From positions 62,001 through 126,000 of the forward strand of contig NZ_JAJSDZ010000005.1 in NCBI RefSeq assembly GCF_021272385.1: DNA of 64,000 nucleotides, read 5' to 3'. A program made the position numbers and the translations under genes. Below the pieces are notes generated by a model. The model was not told the DNA's origin, did no database searches, and worked only from the letters and a program-made list of their open reading frames with translations. Below are positions 47,166 to 56,266 of this stretch, one piece after another (within the stretch, counting starts at the first letter, position 1; every line of letters begins with the position of its first letter). Origin of the DNA: Vibrio salinus (GTDB lineage Bacteria > Pseudomonadota > Gammaproteobacteria > Enterobacterales > Vibrionaceae).

Positions 47166-48647
47166 CTAAAGATAACGATTTTGCAGATGTCTTTTAAAAT
47201 ATGTTATGTTTATATTCTCTCCCGTTGCAGACGAAATCAGTTCATTTGTCTTTAACAGGCTACCTTTACTCCATATATTGTCGGATAGCCAGTTGAAAAT
47301 AGGAGAGAGGTTACCATTTTGAATTACATTATTCACATTAACCGTCTTACACATTGCCGCCATAAACTGGGCCGCATATATGGCTCCCAGGGTGTAACTC
47401 GGGAAGTACCCGAAACTACCATCAGTCCAGTGTATATCCTGCATACAACCATCTCTGAAATTATTTTTCGTGGACAGCCCTAAGTATTCTGTCATTTTCA
47501 GGTCCCATAGCTCGGGAACATCCTGATAATGAATATCACCATTTATCAAATCGCGCTCAATTTCATATCGTAAAATAATATGGGCCGGATAGGTGACTTC
47601 ATCCGCATCAACCCGAATGAGCCCTCTGTTTACTCGGGTATAAATTTTAGTGAAATTGCCTGCTTGAAATACCGGGTCGTTTTCTGCGGAAAAATGCCGT
47701 TGTGCCATACGGGACAAGTGGGATAGGAACAGCGGGTTTCGTCCAATTTGCATTTCAAAAAACAGGGATTGCGATTCATGAATTCCCATTGAACGAGCCT
47801 GACCGGCGGGTGTACCTGAAAAAGCTTTTGGCAACCCTTGTTCGTATCTGGCATGACCCGTTTCATGAACAATGCCCATTAAGGACTGAACAAATTCATC
47901 CGGATTATACCGGGTTGTGATGCGGACATCTGAAGGAACCCCTCCGCAAAATGGATGTATACTTTCATCGAGCCGTCCATGGTTAAAATCAAACCCTAAC
48001 AATTGCATTACATCTACCCCTAATTTCTTTTGTGTTTGGGGAGAGTATTGTCCCTTAGGAGCAATCATATTTTCGGATGCCTGTTTATCCATCACATCAC
48101 TGATCAGTGAAGGAAGCCAGGATTTAATATCATCGAACATCGTGTCTAAAACCATTGAACTTTGACCGGGTTCATACAATTGCATCATGGCATCGTATTT
48201 TGATAATCCTGTAATCTCCGAGCGAACCTGTGCTTCTTCCTGAGAAAGAGCAACGACTTCTTTCCAGTTTTTTGCAAATCCCGACCAGTCATTTTCAGAC
48301 CGTTGCGTTCGCCAGGCATGCTCACATTTTGCGCCGGCCAGCGATTTTGCTTCAACAAGGGATTCCGGAAGAATATTTGATAATTCCCACTGACGACGGA
48401 TTTCTCTTAGTTCAGCCTGCTGGTCAACAGAAAGATCCAAATCAGATGCCTCTTCCAGCCAATCAAAAATTTGAGGTTGAGTAAGAAGTTTGTGAATATG
48501 TACATGTAGTTCAGCCATTGCTTCGGCACGAGCATCCGAACCACCCGACGGCATCATTGCAGCTTGATCCCAACCACATATCGCAGACAAATGCTCAAAC
48601 CGGGATATTCTTTTAAAATGTGCAATTAATTTTTCATACGCCTTCAT
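47166..48647 (-). CDS. M32-family metallocarboxypeptidase
   Basis: Thermostable-carboxypeptidase (Taq/M32) type enzyme of 493 residues, removing C-terminal residues from peptides in the cytoplasm. The zinc motif HETGH is in IVHETGHARYEQGLP and the downstream GIHESQSLFFE helix gives the third ligand glutamate. The N-terminal helical part (HFKRISRFEHLSAICGWDQA) is characteristic. Start ATG 48647 is preferred: AAGGA lies 5 bases upstream and the family begins there; the frame extending to 48761 adds 38 unconserved residues. Confidence 0.93.
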   Translation of the reverse strand: MKAYEKLIAHFKRISRFEHLSAICGWDQAAMMPSGGSDARAEAMAELHVHIHKLLTQPQIFDWLEEASDLDLSVDQQAELREIRRQWELSNILPESLVEAKSLAGAKCEHAWRTQRSENDWSGFAKNWKEVVALSQEEAQVRSEITGLSKYDAMMQLYEPGQSSMVLDTMFDDIKSWLPSLISDVMDKQASENMIAPKGQYSPQTQKKLGVDVMQLLGFDFNHGRLDESIHPFCGGVPSDVRITTRYNPDEFVQSLMGIVHETGHARYEQGLPKAFSGTPAGQARSMGIHESQSLFFEMQIGRNPLFLSHLSRMAQRHFSAENDPVFQAGNFTKIYTRVNRGLIRVDADEVTYPAHIILRYEIERDLINGDIHYQDVPELWDLKMTEYLGLSTKNNFRDGCMQDIHWTDGSFGYFPSYTLGAIYAAQFMAAMCKTVNVNNVIQNGNLSPIFNWLSDNIWSKGSLLKTNELISSATGENINITYFKRHLQNRYL

Positions 48648-48821
48648 AGTAATCCTTCTGTCCAGAATTATTGCCTTTTTATGTAGTTTACCAATCACTT
48701 GCTCCCAAACAACAAGCAAGTTATTACTCTTATGAGCAGATTTTTGCTTAACATCAGGCAACTTCTTGCTTAATTGATTTTTTTATTTTTATAAGGTGTT
48801 GATTTTAAACAATCCAAAAGA

Positions 48822-48837
48822 TGGCATTGCCTTTGCT
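48822..48837 (+). promoter_or_regulatory. Likely sigma-54 promoter of hcp
   Basis: TGGCATTGCCTTTGCT matches the -24/-12 consensus TGGCACG-N4-TTGCW at 14 of the fixed positions that matter most (GG and GC at correct spacing). It lies 72 bases before the hcp start, placing transcription start near 48849. Sigma-54 with a VasH-type activator drives hcp in Vibrio cholerae. No activator gene is in the window. Confidence 0.7.
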
Positions 48838-48908
48838 CTATACAGGGAAAGAAAAAAGCAGCGTTAATAACGTATACCACATTCATTAAAATTAAAAAGG
48901 AATTCGCA

Positions 48909-49427
48909 ATGCCAACTCCATGTTATATCTCTATTGAAGGGGAAACTCAGGGCCTTATCACTTCCGGTGCATGTACTTCTGACTCTATCGGTGACGCTTA
49001 CGTTGAAGGTCATGAAGATGAAATGATGGTTCAGCAGTTTGATCACGTGGTGACGGTTCCGACTGATCCTCAATCTGGTCAGCCTGCCGGTCAGCGTGTT
49101 CACAAACCATTCAAATTTACTGTGAACCTGAACAAAGCAGTGCCGCTACTTTACAATGCGCTGTCTTCCGGTGAAAAAATGACATCGGTGAAACTGAAAT
49201 GGTACCGCACTTCAATCGAAGGTAAACAGGAAAACTTCTTCACAACCACGCTGGAAAACGCCACCATCGTTGACGTTCGTTGTGAAATGCCACACTGTCA
49301 GGATCCTAAAGATGCAGATTTCACTCAGAACCTAACTGTGTCTATGTCTTACCGTAAAATTACCTGGGATCACGTTAATTCTGGTACTTCGGGTGCTGAT
49401 GACTGGCGTAAACCAATCGAAGCGTAA
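48909..49427 (+). CDS. hcp: Type VI secretion tube protein Hcp
   Basis: Hexameric inner-tube protein of the T6SS, 172 residues. The N-terminal CYISIEGETQGLITSGAC and the later KITWDHVNSGTSGADDWR match Vibrio-type Hcp. AAGGA lies 8 bases before ATG 48909. Codon use is strongly biased to common codons, in line with a highly secreted protein. It is separated from vgrG by two hairpins, so most transcripts probably stop after hcp. The structural T6SS genes are not here: an orphan (auxiliary) cluster. Confidence 0.96.
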   Translation: MPTPCYISIEGETQGLITSGACTSDSIGDAYVEGHEDEMMVQQFDHVVTVPTDPQSGQPAGQRVHKPFKFTVNLNKAVPLLYNALSSGEKMTSVKLKWYRTSIEGKQENFFTTTLENATIVDVRCEMPHCQDPKDADFTQNLTVSMSYRKITWDHVNSGTSGADDWRKPIEA

Positions 49428-49447
49428 TTTTACGTCTCGAATTTATA

Positions 49448-49473
49448 GTCGCCTGCTCCGGCAGGTGACTTTT
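49448..49473 (+). terminator. Terminator between hcp and vgrG (first hairpin)
   Basis: GTCGCCTGC, loop TCCG, GCAGGTGAC (one G-U) and TTTT, starting 20 bases after the hcp stop. It should give excess hcp over vgrG transcript. Confidence 0.75.
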
Positions 49474-49477
49474 CAAG

Positions 49478-49523
49478 CCTTAAGCGCAATGCATTTTAAT
49501 GAGTGCATGGCGCTTAAGGTTTT
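49478..49523 (+). terminator. Second long hairpin between hcp and vgrG
   Basis: Perfect outer arms CCTTAAGCGC and GCGCTTAAGG with inner arms ATGCA/TGCAT, followed by TTTT. It lies 40 bases before the vgrG ATG. It may be a second terminator or an mRNA-stabilising structure. Confidence 0.65.
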
Positions 49524-49562
49524 CGCCGTATAAAACAAACCTATAAAAAGAAAAGGATACAC

Positions 49563-51614
49563 ATGGCAACGTTAGGCTTTCAGATAACCATCGATGGTTT
49601 AGATGATGATACGTTAGTGGTGCGGGAATATCAGGGACATGAATCCATTTCGGATTCCGTTGACTGGGCCGGGCAACCTTGTTTTGGTTACCGGTATCAG
49701 ATTGAACTGGCCAGCCGCCGGATGGACTTAGCGGCGGATGATATCGTGGACAGAAAAGCATTGCTTCAGACTGTGCGTAATGGGGAAGTAGTCCAGAAAG
49801 TTCATGGTATTGTACGTTCTTTTTCCAAAGGTGATACCGGACACCATCATACGTTTTACTCGATCACAGTGGTGCCTTCTCTAGAACGTTTGTCATTGCG
49901 TCATAACAGCCGTATTTTCCAGCAGCAGAGTGTACCGGAGATTTTGTCAGTCCTGCTGCAGGAAATGAACATTACGGATTACACCTATGCGCTGAAAAAT
50001 GAGTACGCTAAACGGGAATTTTGCGTGCAGTACCGGGAATCGGATCTGGACTTTTTCCACCGTTTGGCAGCAGAAGAAGGATTAGTCTACAGTTTTGTTC
50101 ATGAAGAAGACAAACACATCCTTTTATTTACCGATGATAGTGACAGCCTACCGAACATTACTGATAGTATTCCATATAACGTACTTTCAGGCGGTACATC
50201 GGACACACCTTATGTTTCCCGTATAAGTGAACATTGTCAGGCAGAGGTGAGCCACACGGCTCTGCAAGATTACAGTTTTAAAAAACCAGATTATCACTTT
50301 TCTCAGTCGGCGCAGGGCTCTGATATGGAATATCAGTTGCAGACTTATGAATATTTTGATGCGCCGGGCCGTTTTAAAGATGATGCACAAGGCAAGCTGA
50401 TTAATCAGGTCCGGCTGGAATATCTACGCCGGAATGCACATACAGCAACCGGGAAAAGCAATCATCCTTATCTGCAGGCGGGTATCAAATTCTCCTTAAG
50501 TGAACACCTCGCTGAAAACATGAACCGGGAATGGTTATTGGTTGAAGTGGATCATCAGGGTACACAGCCTCAGGCACTGGAGGAAATGGGCGGACACGGT
50601 GAAACCACTTATACTAACCAGTTTACGGTAATTCCTTCTGACGCCACCTGGCAGGCAACACCACAACCTAAACCTCAGGTTGACGGGCCAATGAGTGCGC
50701 TGGTTATAGGGCCCGATGGAGAAGAAATATATTGTGATGAATATGGTCGTGTGAAATTGCAATTTCACTGGGACCGTTACAGTGATGGGGATGATCAAAG
50801 TTCCTGCTGGGTACGGGTATCTCAGGGCTGGGCTGGTGCCCAGTACGGAATGATGGCCATTCCCAGAATTAACAGTGAAGTGATTGTCTCATTTCTAAAC
50901 GGTGATCCGGATCAGCCTATCGTCACAGGCCGGACTTATAACACATCAAATACACCACCGTACGCGCTTCCTGATAACAAAACCAAAACCGTACTGAGAA
51001 CGGAAAGTCATCAGGGGAAAGGCTATAACGAGCTTAGTTTTGAGGATCAGTCCGGCAGTGAAAAAATCAATATTCATGCGCAAAAGGATTTTGAATCCTT
51101 AACGGAAAATGATCACATCATACACATTAAGCATGACCAACATTTCACTGTAGAAAATGACCGTTATTCAAGCATAAAAACGAATGATCATTTAACCATC
51201 GACGGTGAAGCTCGTCAGAAAATCAGCGGTACTCAAAGCCTGACAATTAACGGAGAGCTACACATTAAAACCGGTAAAGTCTGGGTTAACGATGCTGGCA
51301 CTGAGATTCATATCAAAGCCGGACAAAAAGTGACAATAGAAGCCGGTTCTGAAATCACCGTGGTAGGGAGCGGCAGTTTTGTCAAAGTAGACCCATCTGG
51401 TGTGTCTCTCGGTGGTCCAATGGTCAATCTGAATTCTGGCGGAGGCGCCGGAAGCGGCAGTGGTGTGAATGCGAAATCGCCGACATTGCCGGGAGGGTTG
51501 GAAGCGATGGAACCGCCAGAAGAAATCAATAAAGTCAATATCCAGGCATTGAAAGTAGCTGAGAAATATAATTATGTCGCTGTTAAAACCTGTCCCTATG
51601 CGGAGAACGCATAA
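49563..51614 (+). CDS. vgrG: Type VI secretion spike protein VgrG
   Basis: Trimeric T6SS spike of 683 residues. The N-terminal gp27/gp44-like part (about 1-380) is followed by the OB-fold gp5-like part (DEYGRVKLQFHWDRY near residue 390, SCWVRVSQGWAGAQYG) and a repetitive beta-helix needle (HIKHDQHFTVENDRYSSIKT ... TVVGSGSFVKVDPSGVSLGG). A Gly/Ser-rich linker and a short C-terminal tail (VNIQALKVAEKYNYVAV) follow; there is no enzymatic domain. No PAAR gene lies in this cluster. Its stop codon overlaps the DUF4123 start (TAATG). Confidence 0.96.
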   Translation: MATLGFQITIDGLDDDTLVVREYQGHESISDSVDWAGQPCFGYRYQIELASRRMDLAADDIVDRKALLQTVRNGEVVQKVHGIVRSFSKGDTGHHHTFYSITVVPSLERLSLRHNSRIFQQQSVPEILSVLLQEMNITDYTYALKNEYAKREFCVQYRESDLDFFHRLAAEEGLVYSFVHEEDKHILLFTDDSDSLPNITDSIPYNVLSGGTSDTPYVSRISEHCQAEVSHTALQDYSFKKPDYHFSQSAQGSDMEYQLQTYEYFDAPGRFKDDAQGKLINQVRLEYLRRNAHTATGKSNHPYLQAGIKFSLSEHLAENMNREWLLVEVDHQGTQPQALEEMGGHGETTYTNQFTVIPSDATWQATPQPKPQVDGPMSALVIGPDGEEIYCDEYGRVKLQFHWDRYSDGDDQSSCWVRVSQGWAGAQYGMMAIPRINSEVIVSFLNGDPDQPIVTGRTYNTSNTPPYALPDNKTKTVLRTESHQGKGYNELSFEDQSGSEKINIHAQKDFESLTENDHIIHIKHDQHFTVENDRYSSIKTNDHLTIDGEARQKISGTQSLTINGELHIKTGKVWVNDAGTEIHIKAGQKVTIEAGSEITVVGSGSFVKVDPSGVSLGGPMVNLNSGGGAGSGSGVNAKSPTLPGGLEAMEPPEEINKVNIQALKVAEKYNYVAVKTCPYAENA

Positions 51615-52402
51615 TGTTGAATGAGTGGTTTAATGAGAGTTTATATTCCTGTTACTGGTTGGTTGATTCGCAAACATTCGAAATGGCACTGGAAGCGAAT
51701 AACTATCAAAATTTTAAAGATACTTTTATCCTGTTCGATAATACCCCTTTCGAAGATGTCATGGATTTTACACCTAAGCTTATTCCAGTCTCCGAGGAGG
51801 TAAAAAATTTACCAAAAGAAATTTTAAATCATGGAATTGGGTTAAAAACAGAGGCGCCTAAAACTCAGTTACTGGAACATCTTCAATCATTACTGCTTGC
51901 CGCTTTAGATGGAGAAGAGGTTCTTTTCCGGTTTTATGATATTAATGTTATTTCTCCTATATTACGAGAGATGGAGCAGGGAGAACTTGAACAATTTCTT
52001 GGCAATATTAAATCATTAGCCGTCTTTGCAGAAAATGGCCTTGAAACCTATTCAAACAACAATGAGAGCCAGTACAGGTACCAAAACAGGCCTTGGTGGA
52101 TTATAAAACCTCGTCATTTAGAACATCTTTATAATGTTGAAAATCATGCAAGATTATTAGAACGCTTCTGGTGGGAAAAAATACCCGTTGTGATGGCGGA
52201 ACTTGATGATTCTTTGAATGTAATTACTCAGTTTTTAAAGCAAGGGGTAGAAAGATACCCGTCAAAAGAAAAAGCCGAATTATTTACATTAAAACAAATG
52301 ACACACTTGACCAATATTCCGTTGAATGAAGTAACAGGCAATCTGCTACTTGATGAAGACGAAATTGATTTTATGAACGAGATAAAAGGGCAGACTAACT
52401 AA
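51614..52402 (+). CDS. DUF4123 T6SS effector adaptor
   Basis: A 262-residue DUF4123 protein, the class of chaperone/adaptor that loads a specific effector onto the C-terminus of its VgrG. It starts YSCYWLVDSQTFEMAL and has the family's LLAALDGEEVLFRFYDINV and WWIIKPRH segments. It is coupled to vgrG by a one-base overlap and to the effector gene by a 1-base gap, so VgrG, adaptor and effector form one delivery unit. Confidence 0.88.
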   Translation: MLNEWFNESLYSCYWLVDSQTFEMALEANNYQNFKDTFILFDNTPFEDVMDFTPKLIPVSEEVKNLPKEILNHGIGLKTEAPKTQLLEHLQSLLLAALDGEEVLFRFYDINVISPILREMEQGELEQFLGNIKSLAVFAENGLETYSNNNESQYRYQNRPWWIIKPRHLEHLYNVENHARLLERFWWEKIPVVMAELDDSLNVITQFLKQGVERYPSKEKAELFTLKQMTHLTNIPLNEVTGNLLLDEDEIDFMNEIKGQTN

Positions 52403-52403
52403 A

Positions 52404-54509
52404 ATGAGTTCAGGAGTATCAGATCAACATTGCGTCCGTTGTGAAAAACTATCTCATTGGATTGAAATCCTTGTCAGAGACGAACATAACAAACCATTTA
52501 ACAACATTCCCGGTATTTTAACCGATGCAGTTGGTAATCAACATAAAATCACATTAAATAGCTCTCCAATCTTGTTAACCCGTCTTGCTGCCGGAATAGT
52601 AACGTTAACACTGGATTACGATAAATGGATTACGGATGCTCAGGACAAAAAAAGAAAACCGAACCCAGATGAAGAACCAACGGCAGAATATGCACAAGGT
52701 TATGTCGGGTATAAAAAAACGTCTCCTAAATTCGTAAAAATTACGGCAGGAGATTTAACAGAAATTAAAAATTCTGATGAACATCCAGAGCAAAATTTAC
52801 CGCAGCGACATCTGGCTGGTCAGGCAGAAACGTTAAAATTAGTCACAGATAAAAGCTATGTGCTGGAAGTCAGAGCATTTAATTATATCACGCTAAGAAT
52901 TGGGGCTTTTTTCGATGGTACGGCAAACAATACTTACAGCGCGGAATGGGGTAAGAAACAGTTCGACGCCTATAAAAGCCGATGGCGGGCGTTGTATACT
53001 CAAGATAAAAAGCACCCATGCACTTATAGTCAGGTGGATAAAAATAAATTTAAAATTAAAAGTTTATCGAAAGCATGCTACACACTGCCACATGAAGACA
53101 AAATGTGGTTCTGGCAGGATGATGAGCGGGTCGAAGGCAGTGCCTCAAATGAATTAACGAATGTGCAGAAACTGTATCAGTTGTATGTTAAAAATGAATT
53201 TAATTCAAACTCAACCGCTTACGTCATATCCCAGTATATTACTGGGATTGGTACGGGGAATGAGACGGAAATTAAGCCCGCTGATGAATCTCTTCTTGGT
53301 AAAGGATTTGGTACCGGTGATTATGGTGTAATTGCCAAAACCACTGAAGGGATTAAACAAATTTCAGAGCAGTGTGACACAGCTTTGGATACCATTATTC
53401 GTGAGGGTATTTATGACGGAATTAATAAACTAGAGTTTGATGTGTTTGGTTTTAGCCGCGGCTCTGCTGCTGCGAGACATTTTATCAACCGGATTCTCAT
53501 GTCAAAGGAAAACCCTTTAAGAGACCAGATTTTTGAAAAGGTAGGTAAGAAGCAACCTGATTTGGGTATGATTTCTGGCTTTGACTGGAATGATAATTCG
53601 TATGTTGAAGTGACCTTTGCCGGACTATTTGATACCGTCGCAGCGATTGTAGATTTTACCGATTTAGACTTTAGCCCACATAACGATGACAATGGCGATG
53701 TGAAATTATGGTTAGATCCTAACCGGGTATCTCGTGCCATCCATTTAACAGCCAATGATAATATCGAATGTCGAAAATGCTTCAGTGTCAATAAACTGAA
53801 CTCCTCCGGCCATTTCCATGAATTTATCTTACCAGGGGCGCATTCAGATATTGGTGGCGGCTACCATTCAAAGATGTCTTATACAGACGATAATTATTTA
53901 TTGCCACGTTTAGAGAAAAAACTCGTAAAACGTATTCGTTATCGATTAGATAGCCTAAGTACTACATATCTAGAAAGAAAAATTCGCAGCAAATTAGAAA
54001 AATACAAAAACATGGAAATCCAAGCCGGATGGCATGCTGATGATTTTGGAGAGATAGAAATAGAAACTCGCCGTATCAATAGTGAACATAAAGAAATGAT
54101 TGGTTCATTATACGTTGACAGGGTTGTAGAAGGGGATTTATCAAGGCTGTATCTGAGGTTAATGTATGGTTTGGCTGAATATCATCAATTACCGATAAGT
54201 GATATTGACGAAAAAGATACTGATATTCGTGTTTGGGGTAATAACCAATATTTCCGTGTTCCTGATAAACTAACAAAACGCGGAGGTGGATTAATGAATT
54301 TTCAGTCATTATGTGATGAAGTTCTCTCACTAGCACAAATAGGGGAAATTGGCAGGTTAAAATCTAAGCTTGGCTCAACAGATTTATTAAAAGAGCTGAT
54401 GTTATCTAACTTAATTCACCACTCTTCAGGAGATAATATTTCTGGTCACCCATTCGTTCAACATGGAATATATCAACGTACAAGGCATGATTGTGAAAAA
54501 AATAGTTAA
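52404..54509 (+). CDS. Tle1-family T6SS phospholipase effector (DUF2235)
   Basis: Predicted toxic phospholipase of 701 residues delivered by the VgrG above. The alpha/beta-hydrolase nucleophile elbow is GFSRG with S351; LPGAHSDIGGGYH (H480, D482) holds the DUF2235 second motif and the remaining catalytic acid/base region; FFDGTANNTY near 171 opens the domain. The first about 110 residues form a separate N-terminal domain with CVRC and a beta-rich pattern that may bind the adaptor or VgrG (inference). No signal peptide. Its 3' end overlaps the immunity gene. Confidence 0.88.
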   Translation: MSSGVSDQHCVRCEKLSHWIEILVRDEHNKPFNNIPGILTDAVGNQHKITLNSSPILLTRLAAGIVTLTLDYDKWITDAQDKKRKPNPDEEPTAEYAQGYVGYKKTSPKFVKITAGDLTEIKNSDEHPEQNLPQRHLAGQAETLKLVTDKSYVLEVRAFNYITLRIGAFFDGTANNTYSAEWGKKQFDAYKSRWRALYTQDKKHPCTYSQVDKNKFKIKSLSKACYTLPHEDKMWFWQDDERVEGSASNELTNVQKLYQLYVKNEFNSNSTAYVISQYITGIGTGNETEIKPADESLLGKGFGTGDYGVIAKTTEGIKQISEQCDTALDTIIREGIYDGINKLEFDVFGFSRGSAAARHFINRILMSKENPLRDQIFEKVGKKQPDLGMISGFDWNDNSYVEVTFAGLFDTVAAIVDFTDLDFSPHNDDNGDVKLWLDPNRVSRAIHLTANDNIECRKCFSVNKLNSSGHFHEFILPGAHSDIGGGYHSKMSYTDDNYLLPRLEKKLVKRIRYRLDSLSTTYLERKIRSKLEKYKNMEIQAGWHADDFGEIEIETRRINSEHKEMIGSLYVDRVVEGDLSRLYLRLMYGLAEYHQLPISDIDEKDTDIRVWGNNQYFRVPDKLTKRGGGLMNFQSLCDEVLSLAQIGEIGRLKSKLGSTDLLKELMLSNLIHHSSGDNISGHPFVQHGIYQRTRHDCEKNS

Positions 54510-55263
54510 ATTTTTTACTTTAAGTATTGGGCTTATTTGTTTTGGCTGTACAAATAATTATTCATTGGCTCAAAGAAGTGATACTCCATCGTGGCGTGTG
54601 AAAGTAGCAAGGCCATCATATTATCCTATTAAAGCTATCGAAATTTATGGCATAAATAATCAAGAAGATTGGACTGTACCACTAATAGGGCTAGTTAGGG
54701 CAGGTAACAGCAGCTCTCTAAAAAGTGTCAGAAGATACTACGATAAGAATTATTATGATGGATATGGAATAGTACTCACTCCGTATCTTAATAGTACATT
54801 AGATCAACCAATGAGAAATTCAGTGCCGCCAGACAGTATGTATATCAAGTGGGTTTCTTTATTTGATAATACGCTATATTACACTAAAATCCATTTTTCT
54901 AATGATATTATGAAGTTTATGAATTATCGGGAACATGACGATTTGACTCATTCTGACTGTTACCATAACACAATAGTGTTAGGTTTTTTACCTAATGGCC
55001 ATGTAAAAACTTGGTTGTATGGTTGTGGTAGATATACGTACATTAGTGATCAAGAGCCGGATAAAACTATCAAAACAAAAGTGCCTAATGAATATGATCC
55101 CAACGATTATACTTTTTATATTGATCCTTTAATAAAAAATGCAAAGAAAGAGGGGTCAAGTATTATTCCTGTTCCATGGGATAAAGTGGACAAGGTAACC
55201 ATCCCACCTATAAATTATCGACTTGAAAATTTTTCAGATATCGATAAGACACTATTTCATTAA
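54487..55263 (+). CDS. DUF2931-type lipoprotein, probable immunity protein of the Tle1-like effector
   Basis: An exported lipoprotein of about 258 residues: basic start, hydrophobic segment FFTLSIGLICFG and a lipobox-like cysteine (FGC) at about residue 21. The mature part (KVARPSYYPIKAIEIYG ... PPDSMYIKWVSLFDNTLYYTKIHF) resembles DUF2931 proteins that neutralise Tle phospholipases in the periplasm. Start: ATG 54487 or GTG 54493 (AAGG fits the GTG better); both overlap the effector gene, so production is coupled. Neutralisation is inferred from position and family. Confidence 0.78.
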   Translation: MIVKKIVKFFTLSIGLICFGCTNNYSLAQRSDTPSWRVKVARPSYYPIKAIEIYGINNQEDWTVPLIGLVRAGNSSSLKSVRRYYDKNYYDGYGIVLTPYLNSTLDQPMRNSVPPDSMYIKWVSLFDNTLYYTKIHFSNDIMKFMNYREHDDLTHSDCYHNTIVLGFLPNGHVKTWLYGCGRYTYISDQEPDKTIKTKVPNEYDPNDYTFYIDPLIKNAKKEGSSIIPVPWDKVDKVTIPPINYRLENFSDIDKTLFH

Positions 55264-55280
55264 TTAAAATCATATTCAAC

Positions 55281-55302
55281 GAGCCGTAACTGGCTCATTT
55301 TT
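55281..55302 (+). terminator. Short terminator after the immunity gene
   Basis: GAGCC, six-base loop, GGCTC, then ATTTTTA. A 5-bp stem, so moderate strength; 17 bases after the stop codon. Confidence 0.5.
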
Positions 55303-55353
55303 ACTTTACGCGATTGCTTTGAATCGAGCGAAAAAAAGTCTTGGGATAAGTAA

Positions 55354-55812
55354 ATGAAAAAGATGATTAGCTTTATTAGTTTTATTAGTTTTATTAGTTT
55401 TATTAGTTTTGGTACTTATGCATTAAATGATGAGGTAGTAATAAAAAAGGGGGGAATTTTAGTTCATCATCATAATATAAATCAAGCATTACAATACGAT
55501 GTTGAACCTGAATTTTTGAAATATAAATACAGATTCGTAGACTTAAATAAAGATCATCAATTAGATCTTATTATTATTGAAATCAATGAGCCGAATAATA
55601 CATCAATTGTCTTTAATAAATCAGGGATACTGTTTAGTAAAAAACCAAATCTGTATGATGATATAAGGTTGAGTAAAAAATTTAACTGTGCATTTTCAGA
55701 TCAAAACATCACTCTATTTTATCCTGATAAATTAGAAAAAATTTCAAACAATGATAAAAGATATAATCTCTGGGTTGAGAGATGTGTAAAACTAAGCAGT
55801 ATTTATAATTAA
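55354..55812 (+). CDS. Small exported hypothetical protein with repeat-expanded signal peptide
   Basis: A 152-residue protein with an N-terminal signal peptide containing SFI repeated four times, ending near FGTYA-LN. The mature part contains VDLNKDHQLDLIIIE, a D-x-N-x-D-x-x-x-D calcium-loop motif as in FG-GAP/VCBS-type repeats. I do not recognise a family. ATG 55354 has no typical Shine-Dalgarno (GGGATAAGTAA). It follows the T6SS effector/immunity pair and may be a second immunity protein or a periplasmic accessory (speculation). Base composition is AT-rich, like the pair. Confidence 0.7.
   Translation: MKKMISFISFISFISFISFGTYALNDEVVIKKGGILVHHHNINQALQYDVEPEFLKYKYRFVDLNKDHQLDLIIIEINEPNNTSIVFNKSGILFSKKPNLYDDIRLSKKFNCAFSDQNITLFYPDKLEKISNNDKRYNLWVERCVKLSSIYN
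55369..55413 (+). repeat. 9-bp tandem repeat inside the signal peptide
   Basis: Five successive 9-base units: AGCTTTATT, three perfect AGTTTTATT, and a final AGTTTTGGT, encoding SFI-SFI-SFI-SFI-SFG. Because 9 is a multiple of three, gain or loss changes the hydrophobic core length without a frameshift. Confidence 0.9.
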
Positions 55813-55895
55813 TACTAGATTCTTATTTATATTTTGACTATAAGAAGCCATTTTCCTTAATTTCAACTCTGGGGATTAACTTTTAAACAAACAAT

Positions 55896-56266
55896 CTAAA
55901 TCCCCATATCCGTTAAATACTAGCTGATCAGGTTTAACATTGCACCAAGAACATGCAGATTTTCCGGTTTACCTTGTCCACCGGTAGGAACAGGTAAAGC
56001 TTTCCGTTTTGCATAGCAAGAGAAAATTCACCGGTACAATTACGACAATAAATTTTATTTCCCTCCTTGTTTTCTTTCTGTACAACGAGAACAGACCCAC
56101 ACATAGGGCAAACTTCAAAAAGAATTCCTTCATCGGAATGACCGATAATATGATCCAAAATTCCTTTCTCATCCAATGAAATAAAGACCTGTACCACATC
56201 TTTATCAAACTGTTTGGTTTGTTCTTCCACAAGAATAGGCATTGCTTTTTTCTTGGGCATACCTGC
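55896..56266 (-). pseudogene. Truncated, frameshifted copy of the HD-GYP/zinc-ribbon gene 3' end
   Basis: This 371-base block aligns end to end with 58753-59142 of the intact HD-GYP gene, with about 25 substitutions by eye, one 18-base deletion (in the sequence for QEDLHILGAM upstream region) and one single-base deletion that shifts frame near the NGKL codons. Homology stops abruptly at 56266 in the codons for GMPKK; the HD-GYP catalytic part is missing. The apparent 130-residue frame through it (55934-56326) starts in unrelated DNA. It is in the same orientation as the intact copy, 2.9 kb away. Confidence 0.85.
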
